Source: Melieria omissa
Lineage: Eukaryota > Arthropoda > Insecta > Diptera > Ulidiidae
Direction: 5' to 3'
Assembly (NCBI GenBank): GCA_963971225.1
Contig: OZ020268.1
Coordinates: 113,614,830 to 113,678,829, forward strand
DNA: 64,000 nucleotides
The notes beneath the pieces were generated by a model. The model worked only from the letters and a program-made list of their open reading frames with translations. It was not told the DNA's origin and ran no database searches. Of the stretch, positions 23,193 to 34,650 are shown in pieces (positions within the stretch are counted from its first letter, which is position 1; every line of letters begins with the position of its first letter). The translations under genes and the position numbers were made by a program.

Positions 23193-24560
23193 AGGCCCCG
23201 AGGAAGGAATACAACATCACCAAGCTCGGTAGGCTACAAAGAACAGCTTGTGCTGGAACCACGGGAGTAATCAGATCCTGCCCTGCAGAGGCGTTGAACA
23301 TGCTGACGCACCTGCTCCCAATTGATCTGCATATCATGAAAACCGCAACCTTTAGCGCTCTTAGGTTGAAAGAAACAGGCTGCTGGAAAGACAGACCTTA
23401 CGGCCACGGCAGTCTATTATCACAAGGGCAAAGGTACCTGACCACGACTACGGATTACACAATTCCCACCATTATCCCACTTTGGGAAAAACTATGATAT
23501 CCGTATCCCTTCTCGTCTGGAATGGAAGAGGGGAAACATCTTAAGTAACTTAGGCACCACAATCTACATTGACGACTCCAAGATGGAATGCGGAGTAGGA
23601 GCAGAAGTCTTCTCCGAACATCTGAAACTAAATGTGTCTTTCCGTCTCCCCAACACAGCAAGCGTTTTCCAAGCGGAAGTGCTTGCTATTAGGGAAGCAT
23701 GCAGGATGGCACTGGCTGATATATCCTACAAAAGCCACATCACTATACTTTCCGACAGCCTATCCACGATAAAAGCACTGGACTCGTCGATCTTATCGTC
23801 AAACCTAGTGCGGGAATGCAGGAAGATCCTCACAGAGCTCGCTCATCGGTTCAAAGTTACCCTGATATGGGTGCCGGGGCACAATAACATTGACGGGAGC
23901 GAGCGAGCCGATGAGCTGGCTCGAAGAGGCTCCGCTCTTAATAAGTGTGAGGCGCTGACGGTTCTCGCCCCACTAGGCTCTATCAATAATGAGGTCTCCA
24001 AGGACTTCTTCGCCAAAGCTAACACTACATGGCAGAGAATGGAATACTGTAAAATCAGAACATCACTATGGCCAGCATATGATAAAAACAGGATCGCGGA
24101 GCTCTTAAACAAGGGCAGCCGGGACGTGGCGAGACTAACTGCAGTCATCACAGGTCACTGGCCCATTGGAGAACACGCGGCTAAAATGGGGATTCCCTTC
24201 AATACCAGCTGTCATAGCTGTGAAAACCCGAACGAGAAGGAAACCGTCCATCATTATCTGTGCGCCTGTCCGGCCTTGTCAAGAAGGAGATGGGAAACGA
24301 TGGGAAAACCAACATTCCAGAACTTCGAAGAGATAGCGAAGTGCATCATACACTCATCAACCTCACGGATTGGATATAGAATATACACTGTAAAGGGTCC
24401 GGAAGACAAACATCAGTATACCGTAAAGTACCTACCGGAAATAGTGGTGACAAAACGGCGCCAACGCGCTAATTGGATGTTCATGTTGGATGTAACATCG
24501 CCACTTGAACCAACCAACCAACCAAATCCAAAGCTTAGGAACTGAAAACGCAAAAAATTA
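23193..24560 (+). mobile_element. 5'-truncated LINE with RNase H (I/LOA/R1-type group)
   Basis: The segment begins within the C-terminal part of a reverse-transcriptase ORF (KLGRLQRTACAGTTG, then SALRLKETGCWK). It shifts frame once near 23475 and continues into an RNase H domain and a zinc-knuckle tail. Everything upstream is missing, as expected for a 5'-truncated LINE. RNase H in the same ORF is known for I, LOA and R1-related clades; the exact clade is not determined. A more decayed relative lies at 37540-37960. Confidence 0.85.
23583..24545 (+). CDS. RNase H and zinc-knuckle C-terminus of a LINE polyprotein (fragment)
   Basis: The 320-codon open frame is the C-terminal part of a non-LTR retrotransposon ORF2. 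RNase H residues are all visible. The first Asp lies just upstream of the listed Met in IYIDDSKM (canonically YTDGSK, so two neighbours have changed). Glu32 is in FQAEVLAI, Asp58 in ILSDSLST, and His100 and Asp110 in WVPGHNNIDGSERADELAR. RNase H degrades the RNA of the RNA-DNA hybrid during element reverse transcription. A Cys209-x2-Cys212 ... His223-x2-Cys226 knuckle follows, typical of the ORF2 tail. The frame extends upstream of the listed Met to about 23475, where a frameshift separates it from the reverse-transcriptase remnant at 23225-23475. The Met is just the first available, not a true start. It is not a host gene. Confidence 0.88.
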   Translation: MECGVGAEVFSEHLKLNVSFRLPNTASVFQAEVLAIREACRMALADISYKSHITILSDSLSTIKALDSSILSSNLVRECRKILTELAHRFKVTLIWVPGHNNIDGSERADELARRGSALNKCEALTVLAPLGSINNEVSKDFFAKANTTWQRMEYCKIRTSLWPAYDKNRIAELLNKGSRDVARLTAVITGHWPIGEHAAKMGIPFNTSCHSCENPNEKETVHHYLCACPALSRRRWETMGKPTFQNFEEIAKCIIHSSTSRIGYRIYTVKGPEDKHQYTVKYLPEIVVTKRRQRANWMFMLDVTSPLEPTNQPNPKLRN

Positions 24561-24682
24561 AGTGATTTAAAAGTAAAAAAATTAAATTATTTAAAGTTTA
24601 AAATTAAAAATAGTTAAAAAACATATTACAAAAAAAATTTCAAACTATAAATTGGAATTTAAAAAATTGCATTATATTTAAT

Positions 24683-25011
24683 AGCCGCCGTGGCTCAGTT
24701 GGTTAGTGCGCGGTCCAAGCGAGTCGCATGCAGAGCGACGCTAGTTCGAATTCTGCATGTAGTAACACCTAAAAAAAAATAACGGTAAACTCGTTTTCTC
24801 TTTCGGTGGCTGTCCTCTCAGCTGGAAATGGCAAACCTCTGAGAGTAAAAATTGCCTATGAAAAAGCTCCCAACCTGCCGTTCGGAACCGGCATAAAACT
24901 GTAGGTCCCTTCCACCCGCGTACAAAATTCACACGCACAACACGGGTGGTTGCGGGAAGCTAGGCCTTAGTCTCGCGTAAGCGGGCTGTCGTGCCAATCA
25001 ATTATTAAATT
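24683..25011 (+). mobile_element. tRNA-derived SINE with LINE-like 3' tail, 12-bp target duplication
   Basis: The head contains a polymerase III A box (TGGCTCAGTTGG, from about 24691) and B box (AGTTCGAATTC, from about 24742) at tRNA spacing, so it derives from a tRNA. The tail contains TGCCTATGAAAAAGCTCC, CCTGCCGTTCGG and AAACTGTAGGTCCC phrases, which I recognise from abundant 3' repeats of tephritid and related fly genomes, presumably a partner LINE tail. The insertion is flanked by ATTATATTTAAT at 24671-24682 and 25012-25023. It has no coding capacity; transposition would depend on a LINE. It lies 120 bases downstream of a LINE but its tail does not resemble that LINE's. Confidence 0.85.
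24691..24752 (+). promoter_or_regulatory. Internal RNA polymerase III promoter (A and B boxes) of the SINE
   Basis: TGGCTCAGTTGG matches the A-box consensus and AGTTCGAATTC the B box (one base from GGTTCGANNCC), separated by about 40 bases as in tRNA genes. The folding arms of a functional tRNA are not preserved, so this is a SINE head and not a tRNA gene. Confidence 0.7.
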
Positions 25012-25023
25012 ATTATATTTAAT

Positions 25024-28000
25024 AATAAATAATATGTATAAATAAAAAAATATTATGAAATTAAAATCAATTATCAATGAAAATAAACAACAATCAAAGA
25101 CCAACAATTTTAAATATTAAATTAGTATTATGGAAATTATTGATTACAAGTCAAAAACACTCAATTTAAAATTTAATAATTAATAATTTCATCAATCAAT
25201 TTATCTATAAATTGAATCCAAAAGTTATTTAAATCAATCTATTTGTTTGTAAATAAAAGCTTAAAATTAATAAATATTTACTTTTCAATGGTTTTTTATT
25301 TTTTTTATTAAAAAAAACAAATTGTTTCTAAAATGTTTTTGACTACTTTGGCTTCACCCAAAAATTACATACACACGCGAAAGGTTCATTTACGCAAAAC
25401 GCTCAAAACGCTTTTAACCAACAAATAACAAGTCAACCAGTTAGTTGAGTTAGTTCAGCTTCATACATGCATCACTGTCAAAATATTGCAACACCGAATG
25501 TGGGAAAATGAAAAATTTGCTTTTAGTCTGGTAGCAGCATTTTGAGAAATTCTTACTCGTTTAAATGTTGTTGTAATAATTGTTGATGTTTCCAGGCGAC
25601 CACATCAAAACTACCAACTAAATATTTCGCTTAAAACATTGCGGAATTGTGTTGTTTTTGTTGTCATTGTAGTTGCCTTGTAGTTGTGGTCTGTTGTGGT
25701 TGTCTTTGTTCTTGTCGTTGTTAAAATCAATGTTGCTGCCATGTCGCTGTTGAGCTTTCAATTGCAAGCAATTGGCGCAGCCAATGGGCTTTGCCGTTTC
25801 CTGCCACTCTGCTTGATATCGGTTAAATTGATCAGCGTGAAGGTATACAAGTGAATTGGACACGACACTGTTGGTATGTAAACTGTTTACGAGCTTAAGG
25901 TAGAGTTTTCGATATAGAGATTTAAACCAGTTTGCGTTTGGATTGAGGTTAGTTTGAATTGTTGCGGCTTGACAGCTACCTGAGGTAAGCTTTTACAATG
26001 AGTTGAGTTTCATTTACAATGAAAAGAGAAGTAAATGGTAATGAAGAAAAGTAAATGGTAATTAAAATTTATAAAGTGTGCTTGTTAAATTTTATCAAAA
26101 TTGAAAAACGAGTGGAAAATTCAATGTTTTTTCCCCGATAATCGCTTAATTTTCAGAGATGTTATCAAAATTGATAAACTAGTGGAAAATACAATGTTCT
26201 ATTTATGTTTCTTATTTTTCTTTATTTTTTTTTAAATAAATGGGAAGGAAAAAGGACAATGAAAGATAATCCATTTAATGGATCACATGGAGATTACCCA
26301 CAAAAATGTCCACTCAAAAATTAATTGATAATATTTTGCAACACACTTAAATTTTCCCCGATAATCGCTTAATTTTCAGAGATGTTAAGGTATTTTGCAT
26401 AATTTAATTTGATTGATAGCCTCTGCAGCATTCATACACGACAATATTGTTCTGATAATATTTTATTTAAGCCATCAACGTATTAACCAAAGAAGTGATG
26501 CGCCACGTTCGAATTCTTCAAAGTTCCCAAAAGCATTTGCGCTTAATTTGTGAACACTTGGCGCAAGTTAAAACTTTATCACATAGTTCGAATGCCAGTT
26601 AAAGTATCGGCAACGCAATAAAGTGCACTGCATACCACAGCATTGATGGTGCGCCATGTACGGGGCCGCAGTCAGCCAGCCGTTTACAATCTGCCAAATT
26701 GTCAACACACATATTTTCCGACAGCCGCACTGTCCCACATCGCTTCCCTGCCGCTGCTCGAACATACTTTGCTCATTAATATTTAACACCACAAATCATG
26801 CTTTTACGAGCTATAGATGCGATTGGCGAAATGCTGCTTGGGTCTGTGTGTGTGTGTGGGGGTGTGTGTTTGGGCAGAGCTGAGCAAAGCAAAGCCAAAT
26901 AGCAAAGCAGAAGAGAAGAAAAAATTAAATCAATTTGCCGTACACTTTAAAAGCGAACCCAATTCATTTCTTATTAATGCCAGGACACGCAAAGTGATTG
27001 TCCCTTTCTCTACTTAGTTGTGTTGGTGCCTGTGTACGCCGTGGTAATTGAAAATTTACGCACAGCCCTTTTCAATGCTGTGTCGATGTGCCGCATCTTG
27101 GACTCGGTATCCGTGTCGGCTGCTGGTTGTCTGCTTCGACTAACGCAACCAAATTTAATGTGTAACTGAAAGTTGCCAGCAAGTTCACCTCACATACAAT
27201 CTTCTGTATAGAAGAAATACGTGCAAAAGATGTGCAAAAGCGTCTCTCTGTCATTGTTGCTCTTGTTTATCACTCGGCCATCGGCCGGCTTCAGCATTAT
27301 TTGTCAATTTGAGCAAAGGAAATTTACATTTCTGCACTGAGCGAGCCACTATGTCCATTTATTCATTGTATAGCCGCTTCATTTGTGCGTTTGTGTGCCG
27401 TTTTTGTTTGCATGCGTGCACAAAACGGGTTAAAAGGTAACATTGTGCTGCTATTAAATCTTCTTCAATTCACGTTTGATTGACATGTTTATAAGGGTTT
27501 CTATGTTGACTGCAGCCGCACCAGGCCCGATCAGTGTGGCAGGAGGCTTTAAAATCTTTTAGCTTGTGATAAATTGTATGCCCGACATTCGGGCGCAGTC
27601 AAGTGAGTCGAAGTATGTGGGTGTGCCGTTGACATGCCGGCTGACTGGCACACAGCACAAAAAAGGGACATGACTATGTGACTTTTTGCCGTTCACTGCC
27701 ATCATTATTCTTGTAACTTGAGTTCATCGCCTTGTGGGGGCATATTTACACGCTTCAGCGCATTTCCTTTACACAAACAAGTTTTCCTGACTTTTTGCAT
27801 GCGACGCATGCACGTCCTCCCGGCGCTATTCCGAAGTTATTTAAATTAATTGAAGTAAAATCTGCATTTATTTAAATTAATCAAAGCCATGAAAGGCGTA
27901 AGCGCAACATTTTGCATACATAAACAAATCCTTAACAATTCGAAAGTGTAAAAGCTTTCAATGACGATGACGGCGAAAATAGCTCTTTATATATCAACAC

Positions 28001-28540
28001 ATAATTATTTACATAAATTCATGCATCATTCAACACTCAACCTTCATGGCCCACTCACCCATTCGGTTGTTGTTACTCATACGCCCTGTCGGCCAGAACG
28101 AAAGTCAATTGTAGCGCAATGCTGTACTTGAAGTTCTGAAGTTCTTGAAGTTGCTTGCAGTTATTTCTAGATTTATCTAATAAATTGTGCGCGTATTATT
28201 GTTTTTTTTCTTGTTTGACTCTTGCAATTGTATTTCCGCAATATTTTCTGTTTTCCTTATTGTTTTGTTTGAAAAAAATTACATTCCATTTTTTCAATAA
28301 ATTTTATTAAATTTAAGTGTAAGCGCATTTTCTTAAATGCGCTTAAAAATACTATAGCATAAATAAAATTTCTGCGTATACACTGCAAAAAAACTTAAAG
28401 GAGGAAAAAGTCTAACATTCCACTCAAGCTAACGTCTCAGTTAGCTGTGATGTAAACAAAACATCGGAATGTTTTTTTGTGTTGAGAAGTCCTTCCCTCT
28501 CTAACAAGTAAATATTTTAAAATATTCTAGGCTCATACCT
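25024..28540. other. Unannotated DNA; GC-rich patches and short direct repeats
   Basis: 25024-25350 is AT-rich. 25640-25735 is GTT/GTTGTT-rich. 26560-27840 is GC-richer with a GTGTGT run at about 26845-26875. No open frame has a recognisable domain. A duplicated segment is listed at 26092-26390. Confidence 0.35.
26092..26390. repeat. Short dispersed duplication
   Basis: TATCAAAATTGATAAAC-type and GTGGAAAATTCAATG-type phrases occur twice 70 bases apart. CCCCGATAATCGCTTAATTT plus the following bases occurs at about 26133 and again at about 26357. This looks like replication slippage or a gene-conversion scar. Confidence 0.6.
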
Positions 28541-28544
28541 ATAC

Positions 28545-30440
28545 TTAGCACTTCAGAATAGGCAAAACTGCATCAGAAAGTATCAACAGAAATTCGGAAT
28601 ATTTAAATATTTAATATTTGTTTCAGTAAGTATGAAAGGAACTTCAGAATAGTGCTTCAAAAAGTATTAATTTAACTCTGGCATATACAAAAAGAACTTC
28701 AGTAAGTATGAAAGAAACTTTAGAACAGAAAAGTACATTCAGAAAGTATAAACAAATATAAATTAATTTCAGATTAATTAAATGTATTTCAGAAAGTGTC
28801 AGTTGCACTTTGAAATACACAAATATGCTTTAAAAAATATGAAAAACAACTTCAGAAAGTATTTACTTAACGACGTATACAAAATGTGCTTCAGAAAAAA
28901 TTTGAAATATATAAAAACCCTCAGAATAGTCAAATGTACTTTAAAAAGTATCAACTGAACTTCAAAGTATATAAAATTTGCTTCAGTAAATATGAAAAAA
29001 ACTTCATAACAGTCAAATGTAATAAAATGTGCTTCAGAAAATATGAATAAGGAACTTCAGAAAATATGTATCTTCAGAATATTTAAATGTACTTCAGAAA
29101 GTATTAACTGAACTTCGAACTAAACGTGCTTCAGTAAATATGAAAGAATTTTTATAACAATCAAATGTACTTCAGAAAGTATAAACAAATATGAAAAAAA
29201 CTTCAGACTAATGAAATGTATTTCAGAAAGTGTCAATTGCCCTTCGAAATAGAGAAAATGTGCTTTAAAAATATGAAAAGGACATTAGAAAGTATTGTAT
29301 TAATTTCGACATATACAATATGTACTTCAGAAAATATTTAAAATATAAAAGAAACTTCAGAATAGTCAAATGTACTTCAGAAAGTATTAACTGAACTTTG
29401 AAGTATACAAAATGTGCTTCAGAAAATATGAATATGGAACTTCAGAAAATATGTAACTTCAGAATAGTCAAATGTACTTCAAAAAATATTAATTGAACTT
29501 CGAAGTATACAAACCGTGCTTCAGTAAATATGAAAGAAACTTCAGAACAGTCAAATGTACTTCCGAGAGTATAAAAAATATGAAAGAAAGTTCAGAATAG
29601 TCAAATTTGCTCCCGAAAGTATTAACTAAACTTTTAGTATATAAAATGTTCTGGAAAATGATATTCAGAAAGTACTAACTTAACTTCGAAGTATACAAAA
29701 CATGCTTCAGTAATATGAAAGACGTTTCAGAACAGTCAAATGTAAAATGGAATAGTTAAATGTCCTACCGAAAGTGTACAAAAATATGAAATCAACTGAA
29801 AATAAGCTTCAGAAAGTACAATAATTATGAAAGCAATTTTAGAATAGTCAAATTTATATCTGAAAGTATGCAAAAATATGAAAGAAATTTCAAAAATGTG
29901 CTTCAGAAAGTACAATAATTATGGAAGCAACTTTAGAATAGTCAAAATGTACTTCAAAAAGTATCAAGTTAACTTAAAACATTAAACAACTTCAGAAAAT
30001 ATGTATTAAAAAAAAAAAATTTTTTAAATATGAATTAAACTTCAGAAAACCCAAAAGTACTTCAGAAACTATGAAATGAACTAGAATATAATATTTTAAT
30101 ATTCAATATGTTGCATGTATGAAATAGTCTTCAGAATGTGGACAGAATATAAATAGATTTTAGAATATATAAAATTAACTTTCGAACTTATAATAGATAG
30201 AATATAGATTTCAGAAAATATAAAATTACCTTCAGCTATCAAGTGTACTTCAGAAAGTATGAAATTAATCTCGATATATATTTTAAATATGTTTCTGAAA
30301 ATATGAGATGAACTGAATAATACATGAAATACACTTCAGAATCCTAACATCATGAAAAAATATGAAATGAACTTCAGAAAAGTCCAAAATATTATGAAAA
30401 GACTTTAAAATATATCCATAATTTTGAAATGCATTTAAAA
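28545..30440. repeat. Degenerate 1.9-kb satellite built on CTTCAGAAAGTAT
   Basis: The core CTTCAGAAAGTAT and variants (CTTCAGTAAATATGAAA, CTTCAGAATAGTCAAATG) recur dozens of times. They form a hierarchy: roughly 20-bp and 40-bp subunits in a higher-order unit of about 83 bp that ends AGTCAAATGTA. Copies diverge by point changes and small deletions, implying an old array. No coding frame persists on either strand. No clear boundary element is seen at either end. Confidence 0.9.
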
Positions 30441-32485
30441 AAAAATCAAATTTATTTTGAATAAAAATGTTATCTCTCATCTCAAAGCAATTGATCTCCC
30501 TGCAGATGTTTTCCCCAGCACTTATGATCTTGATGGATTCAAGGCAAGAGTCCATAAATTCTTCACCCAACATCCTTTCTCCCAACCTATATATCCTTCC
30601 TGAACCAGCGCAATGCCCGCATTTATAGGGGTTTCCCCTGCGAGTTGGCTCGTATTTAAACAAAAAAAATTTATCTCGTAATATTTGCATAATTGTTCCA
30701 ACATAATTTTTCTCAGTGTTTTTGTGAAAATCGAGTCCAATGTATCGCATCACATTGACTTATTTTGATTTCCTCCTATTACCAAAGCACTTCCTTCGGC
30801 CATTCTAATCGAATGTCCTTTCGCATTGGGCGGAAAAACATATTAAGCGTTCGAGTTTTATTCTTTTTCATGTACCGTTCTATAAAATGTTTGGAAGTTT
30901 TATTGCTGTTGCTGCGGCGTTTTTATTGGTTGTTTAGATAATTAAGTTTGCCGAATTTCAACGCATTCAAATCAAATTGTTGCGCTCGTCAGATGACATC
31001 AGCAGATGTTGCTGTTCCGTACGGAAGTTAGTTAACGACTTGAATTTTATTTTCATTTTTGTTCTGTGCCTACATTTGTAGGTATTTATTTGTAATGAAG
31101 ATGGTAGGCGTGAAAATTATTGAAGAGCCAACAGCTGCCAGCAACTGAACTGCGCTTGAACATCAGATGGAATTAAGCATTGTTGGGCCTACTATGCCAA
31201 TATTGCTGACTTATGCTTATTTACAACAAAGTTTCCCAAAACTAAAGAAAAAACGCAACCCAGACTTGGAGCATCCCAAAGGTTGACCCCCTAAAAGTTG
31301 ACTAATTATGCCGCAATGACAGTTCGTTTCGGCAATTTGCCTGGCTGGCATTCTTGGCTGACTTGCTTTATGCTTCATTTTTTTTGCGTTTTTTTCAGTT
31401 CACTTTGCTCGCTTTGTTTATTGGCAAGTCATTCGCTTTTGTTGCAGTGCGTTAGTGCGGCTTAGCTAATTACATTATTTATTGAGCGCAACTGTACAAA
31501 GTCTCAAGGATTTTTCGTTTTGTTTATTTTCAGGTTTGCGTTTCGGGCTAATGAACTTTTGGTGTGTGTTTGCTTTTCATTTGGTTACCATTGCAGAAAA
31601 ATTCGAAATATTCTGTTAAGCTCAACGATTTTGGACAGAACAAATTACAAAAAAAGTCGCATTTAAATAAGATTAGGAAATCATTTGAATAAGGAGTGCA
31701 GTATTCGAAAATTACAAGAATTTTACAGAGTGAAGAGTGAAGCATATAAAATGGTTTTTTTTTAATGTAGAAAAAACCGACTTGGTATTTTTGGATCTTG
31801 AAACTGTTACGGTATATTCAGGCTTAAGATGACTTTAATGGATGAAATATCAACATAACAACATAGGTGGCCTATTGTCCTTTTAGTGGCTTAAACTCTG
31901 ACTTAATGATTTACACTTTAATGACAATGTACTGTCGATTTCCTAATCTACTTAAAAATAAAAGCACATCATGCAGTTTACGTGACTTTGTGTCTTTAAA
32001 TCTCCATTCTTCAGCAATCATATATACCAGCCAGCCATTGTTTAGATAACTTGCCCCAGTTCGTCAGGGAATCAAAGTAGTTTTACTAAAATTTCTGAGC
32101 GATGTATCATTTCTCAGGTTGGTCACTTTAATAGCTAAACTTTCCTAAAAAGTTCTCTAGCAGCCGCTGCTTTCTAACTAAACTTTTTTGCACTTAATTG
32201 GGTCTTTTTTGGAAGCTGTCGAATGTCAAAGACATACAACAAAAAAGTGATTTCCGTGACAGAGTTTACTTGCATAATTGCACACCTCTGTGCTGTTGAT
32301 ATTTATTTGCTGTCAACACTCAACTTGGCACTAAAGAGCGGCGCAAGCATTATAAAAATGACTTGCAAGCCATCGCTGTGCTTTCAAATACTGTCGCTCT
32401 TCCTCACTTTCACTAAAAAACAAGCACTGCAGTGAAGAAAGCTTTTGATATTCATACGAATACTGCACGAAACGACAATAGAACT
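30441..32485. other. Unannotated DNA between two repeat arrays
   Basis: A 156-codon minus-strand frame (30283-30753) overlaps the array. Its N-terminal half (30470-30753), outside the array, contains CGHCAGSG but no domain I recognise, and I do not call it a gene. The rest has short frames only. Confidence 0.35.
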
Positions 32486-32650
32486 TCAAGCATCTTGAAG
32501 TATAGAACAACACTGAAGCAGAACAATATTAAAGTGGATCAACACTGACGTAGAACAACAATGAAGTAGAACAATACTGAAGTAGAACAACACGGAAATA
32601 CAACAACACTGAAGTAGAACAAGACTGAAATGAAGCACTGAAGTAGAATA
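32486..32650. repeat. Minisatellite, about 20-bp unit GAAGTAGAACAACACT
   Basis: About eight imperfect units of ACTGAAGTAGAACAACA lie in tandem. A related inverted phrase (GTGTGAAGTAGAAGTTC and CTACTTCACTCGGTG) follows at 32815-32865. Confidence 0.7.
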
Positions 32651-34463
32651 TTTTCAAGTACGATCGGAGTAACTGATATTTGTTTTTGGTATTTTGTATG
32701 AAATCTAGGCTGTATTTCAAGCATTACAATAACATTAATGTAAAAAAGAACCAGGTTTAAAACATGTTTTTTTCGATATTTATTTAAGTCTGTTTCACTT
32801 GGTGTAAAGAAAAAATTCTGCTTCACTCGGTGTGAAGTAGAAGTTCTACTTCACTCGGTGTACTTGCTGTGTTTTACCGTTACTTAACCTCATTATAGCT
32901 TTCTGTTTTGATGTTTTGCTTCACAACAGAACACAAGCACTGTCGCTGCTGTAGCGAAAAGGTTTTCGAATGATGCAGTTCTTGCTTTGTTGCAGAGTAG
33001 AACTATTGAGCATTTGAATTCGCTGTCAATGCGACAATGAAGTACAGTACTTGACAGTACTGTACAGTACAGTACAGTAGTGAAGTGTGCCCAATAGAAC
33101 CTTTTGTGCAGCTCTTTACTTGGCACCGCCAGGTGTCACTTACCATTAGTTCGATTTTCTTTTAGAAATAATAAATAATTAATAACATCCTGAAGTGCAG
33201 CTAAAATTACCAATATTAATTGCCCATTTGTTTGTCTTCTTGCAATTATTTAATTATTATTTCATTGCTGCAATTAGTTGGCAAATTAGTAAAAGTTTCA
33301 AACAAGAAAGAAGTCAACATTTTCGCCACTACTGTGTCGAGCAATAATTAGTTTCTGTGAGTTGCACAGAAATTAATTGAAAGTGAAAATTAATTGCAGG
33401 GGGCTTTCAAAGTATTTAACAGCTAATCAATGAGTGCAATTAGTAGCTGGAACAACGCTAAAGCAACGCAGTGCTGCTGCCAAGCGTCGCGTTGTTTCTA
33501 TTAAGTGCAAATTTAGTTTAGACTTTTAATACTTTTTTACGTGTTGTTGTACAGTAAACTTGTGTGAATCATGAAAGTGTCATTGCTGTGCAATCACAAA
33601 ATTCTATTTGCATGTAATGCGACACACCTTTATTTTGTGCACATAAGTAATCCTTTTTGTTGCATAGCACGAATCAGTTTCCGCCTCCTAAAAAACGAGC
33701 ACATTGTGTACATGTAACGCGCACAGAGGAAACATTTCCATTTTGTGCATAATTACAAAGTTGCATGCATTGAACAGCATTTTCGCAATGTCAAAAAGGA
33801 AAATTTCAATAGAAAAATCAACAATACACGTGAAACCAGTGAATAGAAAAACTTACATGCAACCGGCCGTAGTGTAAATTATGTTGCAATAGCATGTTTA
33901 ACATCGGTCAAATGACTTGTTAGTTGTTCGTTCATTTCACGCTACTGCACAGTGATTCGACTCCATACAACCGCGGGACAAAATTAGAAGGAGTCGTCGT
34001 TGGTATATTAGTTAATCATGGTCTGCTGAATTCAAATCTCCATTTTGTTCTTCTGTAGTTCGGCAATGCCTGAGACTTAAATTTGCAAATTTCGTAAATT
34101 TTGGAGAGCTATAGCACCAAGTGTGTTGGATAGATTTTTCAGATTTTACATTTAATCGGTAACGTCAATATTGATAATTCCAAAGAGTAACACAAATTGT
34201 CTTAGGACCTTCTGGTTTTTTTTTAATTTTTTCAGTTTTCATGCTGATTGCATAGTTTTAGGGATAAATAAAATAAATTTTGTCGAAAAACACGTGTTTA
34301 GACCACTTTTCAAATTGAATTATTTTCTGAGATCGGAAGATATCGGAGGATGTAATTACATTATCGGAAAAAGAAAGAATGCTTCTTAAAATAAAAAAAA
34401 TCCAGAAACACACTTTCATATACATTTTAGATATTTCTAACAGTCAAAGCATTCTATTCCGTT
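32651..34463. other. Unannotated DNA
   Basis: It contains a short GTACA-type run at 33040-33080 (ACAGTACTGTACAGTACAG). No gene, RNA or transposon end is recognised. Confidence 0.35.
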
Positions 34464-34650
34464 CATTGCATTCCTCGTATTCAAATGAACTACTACGCAA
34501 AATTCTATGGCTTTTGCTCATAAAATGAATGTTTTACGCTCAAAATTCTAAAATGTATCTAGTGAAATCTAAAGCTAAATTCAAAAATTAAAAGTGCTCT
34601 CCTGAAAACTTCATAAAATCGACTTTGGCTGCTATTCCTTACGGCCACAG
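34464..34650 (-). mobile_element. Partial, rearranged copy of the 219-bp MITE
   Basis: On the minus strand it matches the body of the MITE at 18813-19031 (TTTTGCTCATAAAATGAATG and neighbouring phrases). Its right end, however, carries the MITE's other terminus in the same direction (GCTATTCCTTACGGCCACAG). Thus the body is inverted relative to that end, implying a recombinant or a copy whose two ends were similar. ATTT follows the terminus, as at the other copy. The left end is not found. Confidence 0.65.

Noticed and set aside
24683..24755. A genuine tRNA gene
   Set aside because: The A and B boxes are present but the stems do not pair as a tRNA, and the sequence continues into a 329-bp SINE with its own target duplication.
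28545..30440. CRISPR array or cluster of heat-shock/STAT binding sites
   Set aside because: Units are degenerate and of variable spacing in a eukaryotic genome. TTCAGAA has only one base between TTC and GAA, which fits neither heat-shock (two) nor usual STAT spacing.
30283..30753. 156-codon minus-strand frame with a CGHCAGSG stretch
   Set aside because: Its C-terminal half is translation of the satellite array; the remaining part has no second zinc-binding pair or recognisable fold.
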